DNA of 64,000 nt. It comes from Oscheius tipulae. Its lineage: Eukaryota > Nematoda > Chromadorea > Rhabditida > Rhabditidae. A program made the position numbers and the translations under genes. The notes beneath the pieces were generated by a model. That model had not been told where the DNA came from. It made no database searches and saw nothing but the letters and a program-made list of their open reading frames with translations. The stretch is taken from NCBI GenBank assembly GCA_037178975.1, contig JASJZH010000005.1, positions 1,240,001-1,304,000 of the forward strand, read 5' to 3'. Below, in pieces: positions 10,409 through 21,100 of the stretch (position 1 is its first letter; every line of letters begins with the position of its first letter).

Positions 10409-11609
10409 GTGCAGTTGAACCATCATTGGCTTTCCTGTTCGGGTTAGCACCATAATCAAGGAGATGGGTGACGCAGTTGATCGCACCTCTGAAGCAAGCT
10501 AGTTGTAGAGGTGACCATCCATTTTTGTCGGTGACTTCGATCGTAGCCTTGTATTGAAGAAGCAGTTTGACTACTTTGATCATGTCTTTACTGCAAGCAA
10601 AATAAAGAGGTGTTTGTCCGTTCCGATCACAAGCGTTAAGATCAGCATTCTCGCCGAGTAGAAGCTTTACCATTTGTTCGTGTCCACGCAGGGCAGCAAT
10701 GTGAAGAGGAGTACAGCCGAACACAGTGGCTGCATCGATCGGTGCGCTATGCTTGAGCAGGATCCTGGCACTCTCAGTGTGATTATTGTTAGCAGCTAAA
10801 TGTAAAGGAGTATACCCATCTTTATCTTTTGAAGAGACCAAAGCTCCGGCGCCAAGAAGCACGTCCACTACTAAAACGTGCCCCTCTTGGGCAGCAAGGT
10901 GAAGTGGATTTTCGTGATCGTTATCTTCACTATCGATAGCAGCTCCATGTTGGAGAAGAAGTTTCACCATGTCAGGATGACCATTTTGGGCAGCGTAGTG
11001 AATAGGAGTACATCCGATTAGATTTTGGGAATCGATCGACGCGCGATGCTTAAGCAGGGTTTTCGCACTCTCAGTGTGATTTTTCGATGCAACACAGTGT
11101 AAAGGAGTCCACCCATATTTATCCTTTGAAGAGACCAACGCTCCGGCCCCAAGAAGCATGTCTACTACTTGAACTTGGCCATTTTGAGCAGCAAAGTGCA
11201 GTGGTGTGGCGCGATATTTATCTTCACTGTTGGCGATAGCTCCATGTTCGAGGAGAAGCTTCACCATGCCAAAATGACCTTTTTGAGCAGCAAAGCGAAG
11301 AGGTGTACTGCCGATCACGGTGGCTGCGTCGATCGGTGCCCGATGCTTGAGCAGGGTCCGGATACATTCAATGTGTTTATTGTTAGCAGCTAAATGTAAA
11401 GGCGTCCTCCCATCTATATCCTTTGAAGAGACCGAAGCTCCGGCGCCAAGAAGCACGTCCACTACTTGATCATGTCCATCTTGAGCAGCAAAGTGCAGTG
11501 GAGTGGCGTGATCGTTATCGTCACTATCGACGATAACTCCATGTAGAAGGAGAAGCTTTACTTTTTCGACGTGGCCTTTGTGGGCAGCAATGTGAAGAGG
11601 AGTACGGTT
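10409..11609 (-). pseudogene. Ankyrin-repeat exon of the kinase-ankyrin gene (interrupted by Tc3-like element)
   Basis: A single open exon on the minus strand starts after an acceptor (CTGTCAG at 11616-11610) and runs into the transposon. It encodes about twelve ankyrin repeats; three more lie beyond the insertion. Units show TPLHFAAQDGH, TPLHLAANNKH and TPLRFAAQKGH type cores. A three-repeat block (VVDVLLGAGA..., then LLKHRAPIDAATVIG..., then MVKLLLEHGA...) recurs three times, so the array grew by duplication of about 300-bp units. Ankyrin arrays bind protein partners. The exon joins in phase 0 to the last kinase exon (12570-12639), which supports one kinase-ankyrin protein. Reading into the transposon stops at once, so the protein is truncated by the insertion. 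Confidence 0.85.
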
Positions 11610-11666
11610 CTGACAGGGGCGGTGTCACTGTGAGGAGATTAGGGGATGATAACAGTTTCCCTTTAA

Positions 11667-12059
11667 AGCGAGTGTCCGACTGAACTCATTGGCGCGATTC
11701 TACCGCATTTTGCACGGCAATTCAAAAAGTTTTATTTCAAAGCTCAAGAAAGAATTGATTTTTGTTCGATATGAAAATACTACTCTATAATAATGTGGAC
11801 CTGTAACAAACAAGAAAAACTTGAATGAAATGAAAATGAGCTGCGAAAAAGGGTATGACTGAATCGTCAAAACTCTGCCATACTGACCCATTTCTACCCT
11901 TTTTTGGTTGATTCGAACTAATTTTGACATGCTCTCCACGATAAGCAGCATTCGAAATCACCGAAAAAACGGTAGAAAACCCCATTTTTGGTCGTTCCCG
12001 CCATTTTTTCAAACTACGCACCAACTTTGGCGCTTGCATGCAATAGCCGGACACTCGCT
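11667..12059. mobile_element. TTAA-flanked MITE
   Basis: This 393-bp non-coding element has ends AGCGAGTGTCCG and CGGACACTCGCT, flanked on both sides by TTAA (11663-11666 and 12060-12063). TTAA target duplication is typical of piggyBac-type elements. It has no open frame for a transposase and sits in the intron between the kinase and ankyrin exons. Confidence 0.8.
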
Positions 12060-12569
12060 TTAACTACTTCCGCTTGCTGCCTTACCAAATTTGATGTTTT
12101 AAGGTGATGATCCTGGCCACAATAATTTATAACAAGGATCCTGGAAAGAAGACTGTCGTCTATATACGTAAGGCACAGTTGCTTAGCATAGCAGCTCCTC
12201 TGAAATCTTCGTTGAGAGAAGCATTTATATTTGACCAACAGAGTCTTTTCCATCGACGCGTTCTTCTTTTTCGCATTTTTCGATTATGTAGTTGAGTGCT
12301 TTCTGATAATAGTTTTCATGTCTTGTCATTAGATAGACGAGAAATATATTCAAAAAGTACTCTTTTTTCGTGCTCCAATACAATGTGTATAGCCTCTGTG
12401 TCGAGAAGGGGTTATCAGGAATTTTCTGAAACGGAAACTATTCAACATCATAAGTCAAACAGTGGAAAATATAGAGAGACCGAAAGAGTGAGAGACAGAG
12501 AAACTGAGACACGGAGAGACAGAGAGAGACAGAGTGACAGTATTTTCCAACGAAGAATGAAGACGTCAC

Positions 12570-13776
12570 CTCCATTGCTTGCTGCAAAGCTACAACACAA
12601 CCCATGAGACTGCGTTCTGATGGGTTTTCTTGCCAAGACCTCAATTTAAATGAAAGTGAAAAGAAGCTTCTTACACTTCAAGCACCTCTAGAATTTCCGG
12701 ATCCCAAATAAAATTGTCCATGCAGGGACGCACTCCTTCCGTAATTTTGTCGCAGAGCTCGGCTCTTGTCCAGTCTCTGTCGAAAGGCGACCTTGGGCCC
12801 ATAACTATTTTCAAAATAGGTGCATACTGTCGGTAGAGTATCTCCCAAAATGTTATTCCGAGTGAATAAATGTCGCACTGACGCAAATCGAGTGTATGTG
12901 CGTCGTTTTCCACGAACAATTCCGGCGCCATGTACAGGTAAGTTGCTCTTCTATAAATTTATTTTTTCTGGGTAGTCGTTTGCTCAACCTGTCAGTTAAT
13001 TTGGAGTGTTTCAAGTTTTTTGATAGTCCAAAGTCTGAAGTTTTTCCGCGTAGAATCCAATAGCATACTAAACATTTAGGATAACAATACCGTCTATCAC
13101 TGTCTCTCTGTCTTGCCTACTTCATAGGTTTCAAATCTAGATGAGCAATATCCTTTATGTGTAAATAGACCACGCCAAAAACTATTTGCAGCATCCAAAA
13201 GTAGGCCTGTGCAGGTTCATAACAGTGTCTAGAGTAAATTGCTAAAGATAATGTATTGTTGGACCTCACCAAGCTACCATCTTCCAGGGTGCCGCCATCC
13301 ATAAACTCCATCACATATCCCTGATGCCGCAATATGGGCATATCGGGATTGAATCCCTCATACGTACCGAAAACTTCCACAAAATTCAAATGTTTCCCTT
13401 TCTGAAATAGAAATAAAAGAAAGATAGGATCTATACCAGGCTCATGAGCTTTTCCGCTTCCTTCCTCGAGTTATCGTCAAACTTTGGAAAGATTTTAACG
13501 CAAGCCTTTCTAAAATATTGGTTTGAACTTCTGCAGAATACAAACTCACCCTAAATTTGTCACTTTGGCCATAAAAACAATACCTTCTCCTCCTTGGTTC
13601 AAATAGAACAAGTCGGAAATATTCTCCCCGAGCCGGAAGATAGATACAGAATTGCCAACACTGTCGTCATCTGATTGGAATGTTCAGTTAACGACTTCTC
13701 GTCCCTTACCACTCCAAGTTTGAACAGCATCATTGTTACGATCCGTCTTAGCGGATGACTTCTTTGCTAGTAACAT
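12570..13776 (-). pseudogene. Protein kinase domain, N-terminal part of the kinase-ankyrin gene
   Basis: Exons on the minus strand are 13776-13710, 13670-13550, 13509-13437, 13401-13121, 13067-12989, 12950-12677 and 12639-12570. In order they give the glycine loop QGGEGIVF, the beta-3 lysine in ACVKIF, the hinge YVMEFMDGGTL, the catalytic loop HLDLKP (Arg of HRD replaced by Leu), the segment NMLLDSTRK, SDFGLSKNL, YLYMAPELF, DIYSLGITFWEIL and SWQENPSERS (subdomain XI). The DFG exon is out of frame by one base at an A5 run (13041-13045), and the 12677/12639 junction is also one base off. The start ATG lies two bases after an acceptor (TTCAG). It is a decayed gene or carries local sequence errors; a pseudogene is favoured. 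Confidence 0.75.
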
Positions 13777-14677
13777 GCCTGAAGTCGAAATCACGGTACT
13801 TTGGTACTACACGGTCGCGGGTAGATCTTAGGCGCAGGGACCAAGCATCCCTCGGGATTCTCAGTGCCAATAGGAAGCAGATCCTCAAAGCCCAAAATGA
13901 CGTATTGATATTTGTAACTGGAAGACCGTAAAGTTTGACGAACCAAATGTACCGGAATCATTGTGTGGGTTCTAATTGTAAAAAAAGAAAATAACAATCT
14001 AAAAAAAGAAACCGAAAGCCGGAAAACAAAACAAAACTTTCTAAGCCTTGTATCATACGTTGATGGGAAGGAGGTTTTCTTCTTGTCAATGTAATATCTA
14101 ACCGAAGTTGGACACTACGTTGACAACAACTGGTCTGGACAGTTCCATAGTTTAATGACTGGGATGATCTATCCCTGCCAGTGGACGACGTACGTTTGAC
14201 GTTACATTGACAAGAAGAAAACCTCCTTCCCATCAACGTATGATACAAGGCTTAGACAATTTTATTTTGTTTTTCAACTTTCGATTTTCTGTACATGTAT
14301 TTCCTTTTCTTTACAATCAGAAAAGTACCAATATCACAACAGGATGACGTACCTGTTTCTGGCTTCGATCGATCTGTTTCCATAGAGAATCTAGAGCGGC
14401 GGAGTCTCCAAACAAATGATAAGAACGCTAGTCAATACAAGCAATCCCCTGTTCAGGATGTCTGAGATGCTTCAATTCGGTAAGGACACCCTTCCAGGGA
14501 AGGCACGCCAATGGATGGTCATGTGGAAAACAGACTTCAGTAGGCGTCTTTTGGTTTGGGAGTCTCTCTGAACTAAACGACTGTATCCTGTTTTTGAAAA
14601 CATGCAACATTATGTAGTTCGGCAGAGGGACAGAAAGACGGAGGCAGTGAGACACACACAGTTTCACTAAAACTTTA
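13777..14677. other. Region between the kinase-ankyrin and GTPase-ankyrin genes
   Basis: No supported gene. It holds a long perfect inverted repeat (14040-14256) and is otherwise unassigned. Confidence 0.5.
14040..14256. mobile_element. Perfect long inverted repeat (hairpin MITE)
   Basis: The 55-base arms 14040-14094 and 14202-14256 are exact reverse complements by eye, beginning TCTAAGCCTTGTATCATACG and ending GTATGATACAAGGCTTAGA. The 107-base spacer has no frame. Such a palindrome fits a young MITE/foldback insertion, and its transcript would form a long duplex. Confidence 0.85.
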
Positions 14678-14679
14678 TT
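14674..14679 (-). terminator. Poly(A) signal of the GTPase-ankyrin gene
   Basis: AATAAA on the minus strand (TTTATT on the plus strand), just past the end of the last open exon. The same sequence is duplicated at 17273-17278. Confidence 0.6.
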
Positions 14680-16392
14680 ATAATGCAATTTTTTGAGACC
14701 ATACTAGATCACGAGGGGATTGGCGACGACGGAGATCTTCCATACTGGACCAGAGCGCTCCTTGACTCTGTTGATGGGCCAAGTCTTCGGCGTGTTGGAC
14801 TATTGAGATCTGAATATATAGCGCAGTTGAACCATCATTGACTGTCGTGTTCGGATTAACACCATGTTCAAAAGTCAAAAAGATAGGAGACGCAGTTGAT
14901 CGCTCCACTGAAGCAAGCTAAGTGAAGAGAAGAGAATCCATCTTTGTCAGTGACTTCAATCGTAGCCTTGTATTGAAGCAGCGATTTGACTACTTCGATC
15001 ATGTCTTTACTGCAAGCGATATGTACAGGAGTACGTCCGTTGCAATCACGAGCATCAGGCTCAGTATTCTCGTCAAGTAGAAGCTTTACCATATCAACGT
15101 GATCATTTCGGGCAGCAGAATGCAAAGGAGAGATTTTTTTCCCGGCATCTTTGCCATTTATATCGACTCCTTTTTCAATCAGCGATAAGCTAGCTTTTCA
15201 TCTCCCTGACGAACAGCAATGTGAAGGTTAGCAATGTCGGAAATAGGGAACTTGCTCTCATCACTTGTGTCCTCTTCCTTCTTATCGTCTGTCTCATTGT
15301 CTGTTTCTTCAGACAGTAGCTCTGGAGATTGAATCGAAGCATGGTCACCGCCCTTAAAGCGTTTTCTGGAATCTATTTCCTAAACAGACCCACCTGCTCG
15401 CTTTTCATAAAAACTTCAAATGCCTGTTGGACTTCTTGAGATTCAACGCTGATGAATTCCTTCAGCATAGGCCATTTCTTTTGTTCAATCAAGAGATCGA
15501 CAACTGCTCGTCGAGGGACAGGAAGGAGATCACGGAAGTCGGTGGGTTCCTGAAAAGGGCATCAGTCAGGCAAAACAATTGCATGACCCTTAGGTCTATT
15601 ACCATCCCTTTCATGAAACGTTACGAGCAAACAATTTTTTCAAGAATCTGATACATACCATGGCAATGCCCGGCTTCTTCACTTCTTTGCGTGGAATAGG
15701 TGTCAGTGTTTTGACGTGGCTGATCAGCCTGAAACTCTGGAATTGCAGACTCTATCTCTCTGTCTCCCTGTCTTCCTGCCTTTATCTTTCTGTCTCTCTG
15801 CTGTATCTCACCTTTTGTATTCCTCGACATTTGTAGTCCATTCCTTAGCATAAACTTTGTGATGACGGCTCTGATCTCTAGGGTTGGCAACTAAGTAGCA
15901 CAAGTAACGAAAGCAGTCGTTTTCAAAGCAGAATATGTTTTCTCTAGACATATAGTTTCTTCTCAGAAGCGGCAACCTACTTTTTTGTCGGAAATTCCAC
16001 ACCGATTTTTTCCTCCAAGTCGAATAGAAATTATCTCAAAGTGGTCAGGGTGGCTAGACAGAGCTGCCCTTGAAACATATGTTTTGAATTGTATTAGGTA
16101 GTAGAGCTCCCAATGACCTCCCTATTCACATCACTAGAGTCTCTAAAGCAAAGAGTCTTCCTCTTACACGCTGCAACTTCTTGTAAAAACATATAGAATA
16201 AGTTACAGCAGCACGGTATGTGAAACCAACATTGGCCAGAGCCACCGGCCCATTTTCTATGGCCTCGTCCAGAGTGGCATATTGTGAATAGTTGGCGAAG
16301 CTGTTTATCAGGGTGGTCTTTCCAGTACCTGTCTCTCCAATGGGAATCAGGTAAAATGACTCTTTGGGTTGGGAAGGTGATGTGGAAGTCAT
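14678..16392 (-). pseudogene. P-loop GTPase with C-terminal ankyrin repeats, frameshifted
   Basis: The start ATG at 16392 lies two bases after a TTTCAG acceptor. The first exon has the P-loop IGETGTGKTTLINSFANY. Most of the middle G domain is missing or unreadable. Later exons (15981 upward; 15943-15812; 15728-15659; 15549-15394; 15365 downward) give KIGVEFPTKK, ENIFCFENDCFRYL, LISHVKTLTPIP and VVDLLIEQKKWPML. An acidic linker and ankyrin units (SPLHSAARNDH, TPVHIACSKDM, SSLHLACFSGA) follow. Frame breaks occur near 15365, 15190 and 14880. The P-loop followed by an FCFEND-type element matches an uncharacterised invertebrate GTPase family as I remember it. The ankyrin part is a close paralogue of the neighbouring kinase-ankyrin gene. 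Confidence 0.6.
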
Positions 16393-16779
16393 TACTGAAA
16401 TGGACAACAATTTATTGAGAACAGGGTATAAATGCTAAAAGATACTACGAAATTGGGCTAAAAACAAGCAAAGGACAACTGACAATCTAGTTCATTGGAC
16501 ACCATGCCTCAATTAAAAACGAAATAGATGCTTGGCTGCATCCCTACCAAAGAAGAAAGAAGCGCCAAAGAAGACCCAAAGTTCTGGAAACACAAAAGGA
16601 AAGAGCGGAGAATCTTTGTTGTGGGTAGAGTTTGAGGAAAGCGATAAGAGAAATGTTACGGCAAGGAGAGAGCTTGCAGTTAGAAGAGATAAGGACGTAT
16701 TGACCAGCTGGGGGTGGGCGGAGTTGACAATTTCTCAATGGCGGTTCAAATATTTATTTGTCTTGCTTCACAACCTTAC
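16393..16779. other. Short intergenic stretch upstream of the GTPase-ankyrin gene
   Basis: A + strand frame from 16532 is open for 106 codons with a Lys-rich start, but it has no recognisable domain and no splice support. I do not call it a gene. Confidence 0.35.
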
Positions 16780-17013
16780 TTCATTCTTGGCCAAATGTCC
16801 GAACTTCTTGACAGCATCGCAGCAGGCATCTGCCAGACCAGTCTCCTTCTAATCGAGCTGAAATGTTTTTCAGGCCGGTGCAAAAACTGGAAGAGGGATA
16901 GAAATCGGTAAACGGTAGAAACTTACGTGTCATCACAGTTCTTCTTACTCATTTTAGTCTCATCGGTCTTACAGGCACTGTTGAAGAGATCTGTCAGCCA
17001 GAGACAGCTGACT
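16780..17013 (-). pseudogene. Fragment of a cysteine-rich gene related to the one at 7.6-8.4 kb
   Basis: Two minus-strand exon-like pieces, about 17013-16927 and 16857-16780, encode LFNSACKTDETKMSKKNC and LADACCDAVKKFGHLAKN. The second parallels FCFAVKKFGRYVY in the broken gene at 8.3 kb, and the first has a similar C-x-n-C spacing. The two pieces do not join in one frame with the visible GT/AG sites and a TAG follows the outer acceptor, so it is probably decayed. The function is unknown; it may belong to the same phospholipase A2-like family. Confidence 0.35.
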
Positions 17014-17249
17014 TCGGTGAAAACATGAGATTCATATTTTTTTTGAGTTTCATATTTGGAGAAGAATGAGAACGAGTGAGAAAAGCGTGAGTTGGTTAGG
17101 ACAAACTAATGGAAAACGTTGTTTCTGCTATTCTCTTCTGTTATTCGACATTTGATGGAATTAGAATGAAATGTGCTACTTGGGGAGGAGACATAGCAAC
17201 TGGGTGGCGAGGATGGATGAGGGAATCTTCCTGTTCAGTGTGTGACGGA

Positions 17250-17540
17250 GATAGAGACATTTTCACTAAAACTTTATTATAATGCATTTTTCTGAGATCA
17301 CACTAAACCGCGAGGGGAATGGGAGAGAATGTTTGAGCAAAAGTACACGTGGTCAATCAAAATGGGTGCGAACAAGTGACAAAAATACACGTGGCTAGGT
17401 GGTACGGGTGAGAAGGTCCTAGTAAAAAGTGACTTGACTATTCCTACCACGACGGAGATCTTCCATACTGGACCAGAGCGCTCCTTGACTCTGTTGATGG
17501 GCCAAGTCTTCGGCGTGTTGGACTATTGAGATCTGGAAGA
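17250..17540 (-). repeat. Duplicated 3' tail of the GTPase-ankyrin gene
   Basis: 17458-17535 is identical by eye to 14728-14806 and encodes QISIVQHAEDLAHQQSQG on the minus strand. 17255-17310 matches 14655-14705, including the AATAAA. The copy has about 110 extra bases between the two blocks and no upstream ankyrin exon, so it is a partial segmental duplication without a complete gene. Confidence 0.75.
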
Positions 17541-18177
17541 ATAATGATTTTTTTTTCAAAACCGCGTTTCGCTTATAGCAGCTTAACTCATTGTTTCTAC
17601 TTGTATGGTAGGTTTGAAAAATACTAGGGACAAAAATTTCTTGTTGAGAAAGTCTCCAATTTTTCTTCCAGAGACGTTGCACCCAGCAGTTTGGGTTAGG
17701 TTATAAGATAACTTTGAAACATTTTTAGAAATTTCAATCAACCTGGGATGCAACGAGCAACTTAGTTTACTTCAATGTGACTATTGGGCAAAAGATTTGT
17801 TGGAAGAAATTCTTTTAGTATACCATATCCTAAAGGTTTAGTTGTTCACACCATGAAATAAGCAAACTTGTATATTTCGTCCCATCTTTGTTGAACTATT
17901 TTAGAAAAGTTTATCGATTGAACCATTAACCCATTCTCAAGGAGATTGAAGGAGAAAGTGCTAGAATTTGCCAAGGTCAAGGGAATCCATATGAGCCTCA
18001 AAACCAAGATAAAAGTTTTTTTAGAATATTCACATTCCTGTAGAGGTTGAAACATTGTTTTTTTCGAAAAAAAATCTTTTAAAAGATATCAATCCTCTTT
18101 CAGTTAATAGTAGTTTACACATAGTGCGAAACAATTTTTCTGTATGTCTCTGTTTCTGTGTATCTCTGCCTCTGTGT
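17541..18177. other. Region downstream of the transporter gene
   Basis: No supported gene. It presumably contains the transporter 3' UTR; no clear AATAAA for it could be fixed. Confidence 0.35.
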
Positions 18178-21100
18178 CTAAATTACCTGTTTCTTCGAAG
18201 AAAACTTCGGTCTGCTGCCTTTTTTCAACGAGGATCCATTAGTTGGTTCCAATGTTGGTGGCTCACCTATCATTGAAATTGCCTGGAATTGAGTTCGTAT
18301 CCAAAAAAGTTTCCCAGATCCTACTTTTTGAATACTTTTTGGATTCGGTGGTGGGAGAGGATCATTCCCGATTCCTTCCTTCTTTGACTGCCAGTGGACC
18401 CAGAACATTACGACCAAGACAGCGACTTGGAGAGTGAACATGATGAAGAAGATGAAGGCTGGGGACCAGGGGACAGAGACACTGAAAATGATTTGCACTG
18501 TAGTTTTAAATGTTTTTTCCTTTGTGAAAGTTGTGAAAGGGACTGGTATAAAAAATCCAGCTGTTTTATAGTTTGTGTGAAACCGAAAAGTCTTAGAAGG
18601 AGTTCCCTCACTAACTTCTCAGGACAACTTTTACGTTTTGGGAAGATGATAATTTAGGTTTTTCGGTACATGACCGGCCTTCTGCAATGAACGCCTTATG
18701 AAATAAACAACATTGTTATAGCCTGGACGAAACAAAAAAATTATTGAAAAGTTTATTAACTTTTCAATAATTTTGAAACTTTTGCGGGTTTTAATGGATC
18801 AGACACTTTTAACCTTTTTTCAAACAATCGTATTCCACCCATTGGTTGTTTTTGAACGTGGCAGACTTATCAGTATTCCATGAAACAAAAAAAAATCATT
18901 ATCTAGAGGTTGCGCTCTTGTTTTATACTATGTTGTTTCAAGAAACCAGGGGGTACAAAATGTATTACACGTTCTTGTGGAACCGGATTTCCAACACATC
19001 TAGAAATTTCTCCGGTCTTGCTTTGACCGCTTCAGGACCACCCTCATTGCATAACGTCTTTGCTAGAACAATACTGTTATATTTGAATGAAGGCTAATGC
19101 CTTTCCACTGTGATACAAAAAAGGTAGATTTTTTCTGTTTGTTCTCTCCCACCCTGTTTTCAACAAATTTTGTCATCCTTACGTGTACAGTAGACTGTAG
19201 ACCAGTGTCGCCACGACCAGAGCCAGATCAGCTGCGATTCCAAAAAGAGAGAAGACACGACCGATCTCGTAGGATGGAATCAACTGCAATTTGCTCGTTT
19301 TTGAATACACAGGGGAAAAAATCGTGGCAATAGATTCTCAAATGTTTCACTCTTGGTGAAACATGAAAGTTTCTTGCTCGGGACAACTGGAAGATGACTG
19401 CTAAGGGGAATCCTTATGTTTCAGGTTTTTGACAAGAAGAATGTCTTGCTCGCAAGGTGATCTCTGTCTCGATTGTGTTTTTCATTTGTGAAGGTTTCAA
19501 ACTTTCTTTATAACCTAGTTGAATTTTGGTGAACGCTCAAAATGATCCTCTTCTTTATTAATTGAGTCAAACTGAAGTTCTCCTATCTTCCAATGTTTCA
19601 GGCTCTCTACATAAAGATGATCAAAATTAAAAACCAATTTACTCCTGAAAAGTTGTCTAGGTATAGCCATACTGAAACGGAAAAGTTACTCCATCCGGGC
19701 CAGTATGGTCCGATGTCCGACTTGTGCTATTATTTGTGACGGTTTCAAACCTTCTACACAGAACTGTCATTTCTCTTTTTACCTTTTTCTTCACTATCTT
19801 CGAATTGTTGTCACCAACTTCAAAATGTTTCACCTACGGGTTATAACTATTTTGAACCGGTATCGTTTACAGACAAATAGATCAAAACTTACTTGAGTCA
19901 TGAAAGAGACAACAGCTGGCTGTATAAGGCCGGCAAAGAGTCCGACCACGTTGGCCACATACATCATGACGTCGTTGGTGGCCACAGCGATGAGGAGGGT
20001 CCGGAGACAGGCTGAGAAGAGGCCTGAAGTTGGAATTTTGTAGCAGTCTTACAAGGGAAGCCTTTTAACTTAAGCTGGACTTTGGCAACGAACAAGGTGC
20101 CATTCGATAGCTTTAAACATGGGTATAACGGGGTATATTGCCGAATTCGCTTAACCCCTCCCTGGTCCGAGATATGACACTTTCAAAAATGGCGCCCCCG
20201 TATCATCTCGGGCTTTGGCTACAGGATCCGACGTGGTAAGCTTCGAAGGCGCCGAAAATCATGGCTTAGTTTCCACATGAACCCATCTAAAATCCAACTC
20301 TATGACAATTGAAGAGGAAGATAACGGCCTCATGACGTCCTTGTTCATGATGTGCGTCTTATTGGCACGGACGACAAGGTTTTTGGTTTGGAAGATGCCA
20401 TTTCTATAAAAAAGACTGTTAACTTTAAAAAGATAGCTAACTTGGGGAACAATCCATTAGGCTCCTGGAGCATCACATACAGCTTCTCACCCAAAACTCC
20501 GTTACAACTGATCATAGGAAAACAGTGTAAGAGTGAGTGAGAGCAGAAGCTGTCTGTACGATGCGTTCCACACTCCTCATGCCTTTGATATCGAGGGTTC
20601 TAGCAGTCGTGAGTTCCTTGGTGAATCCGGATTGGTCAGCATTCCAGATGTGATCTCTTCTGTGACCAGTATTTTTGTTTCTCGCACTACATTATTCAAT
20701 ATCATTGGTGTTAAAGTGGATTTGTTCACAAAAACAAAGTTTTTCCTGTTGAAGTAGTTTAAACTAATTTCCAAAAAAGGAGAATACAGACGTCCACTTG
20801 GTGCCTCTCTAGTCGAATAACTTAAGGCAAAGAGTGTCCGACACTATAAGATGGCTTTATCTGCCTATAGAAAGTGCACTTCACTAACCTTCATCTTCCT
20901 CTTCAATTGTCATAGAGTTGGATTTTAGATGGGTTCATGTGGAAACTAAATAGTTTACGCGTTATGAAAAACAAACATAATGAAAGAACAAAAGCACATA
21001 ATCACAGATAATAGACAAAAAAAAAGAAAAAAACTTGAGCGGATCCGAACCAGCAAGTAATTACTTCCCAGCCCACCACGCTGCCATGATTTTCGGCGCC

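Noticed and set aside
13041-13045. Explaining the kinase frame break by an alternative acceptor (CTTCAG) before the DFG motif
   Set aside because: That acceptor gives the wrong phase and would remove the NMLLD segment, so a one-base shift at the A5 run is the simpler reading.
16532-16852. 106-codon + frame with Lys-rich start, considered as a ribosomal protein
   Set aside because: No match to the conserved core of RS25 or other ribosomal proteins, and it overlaps minus-strand exon-like sequence.
18394-18657. Acidic + strand frame (DPEHYDQDSDLESEHDEEDE)
   Set aside because: Antisense of the last membrane span exon of the transporter, whose splice phases fit perfectly on the minus strand.
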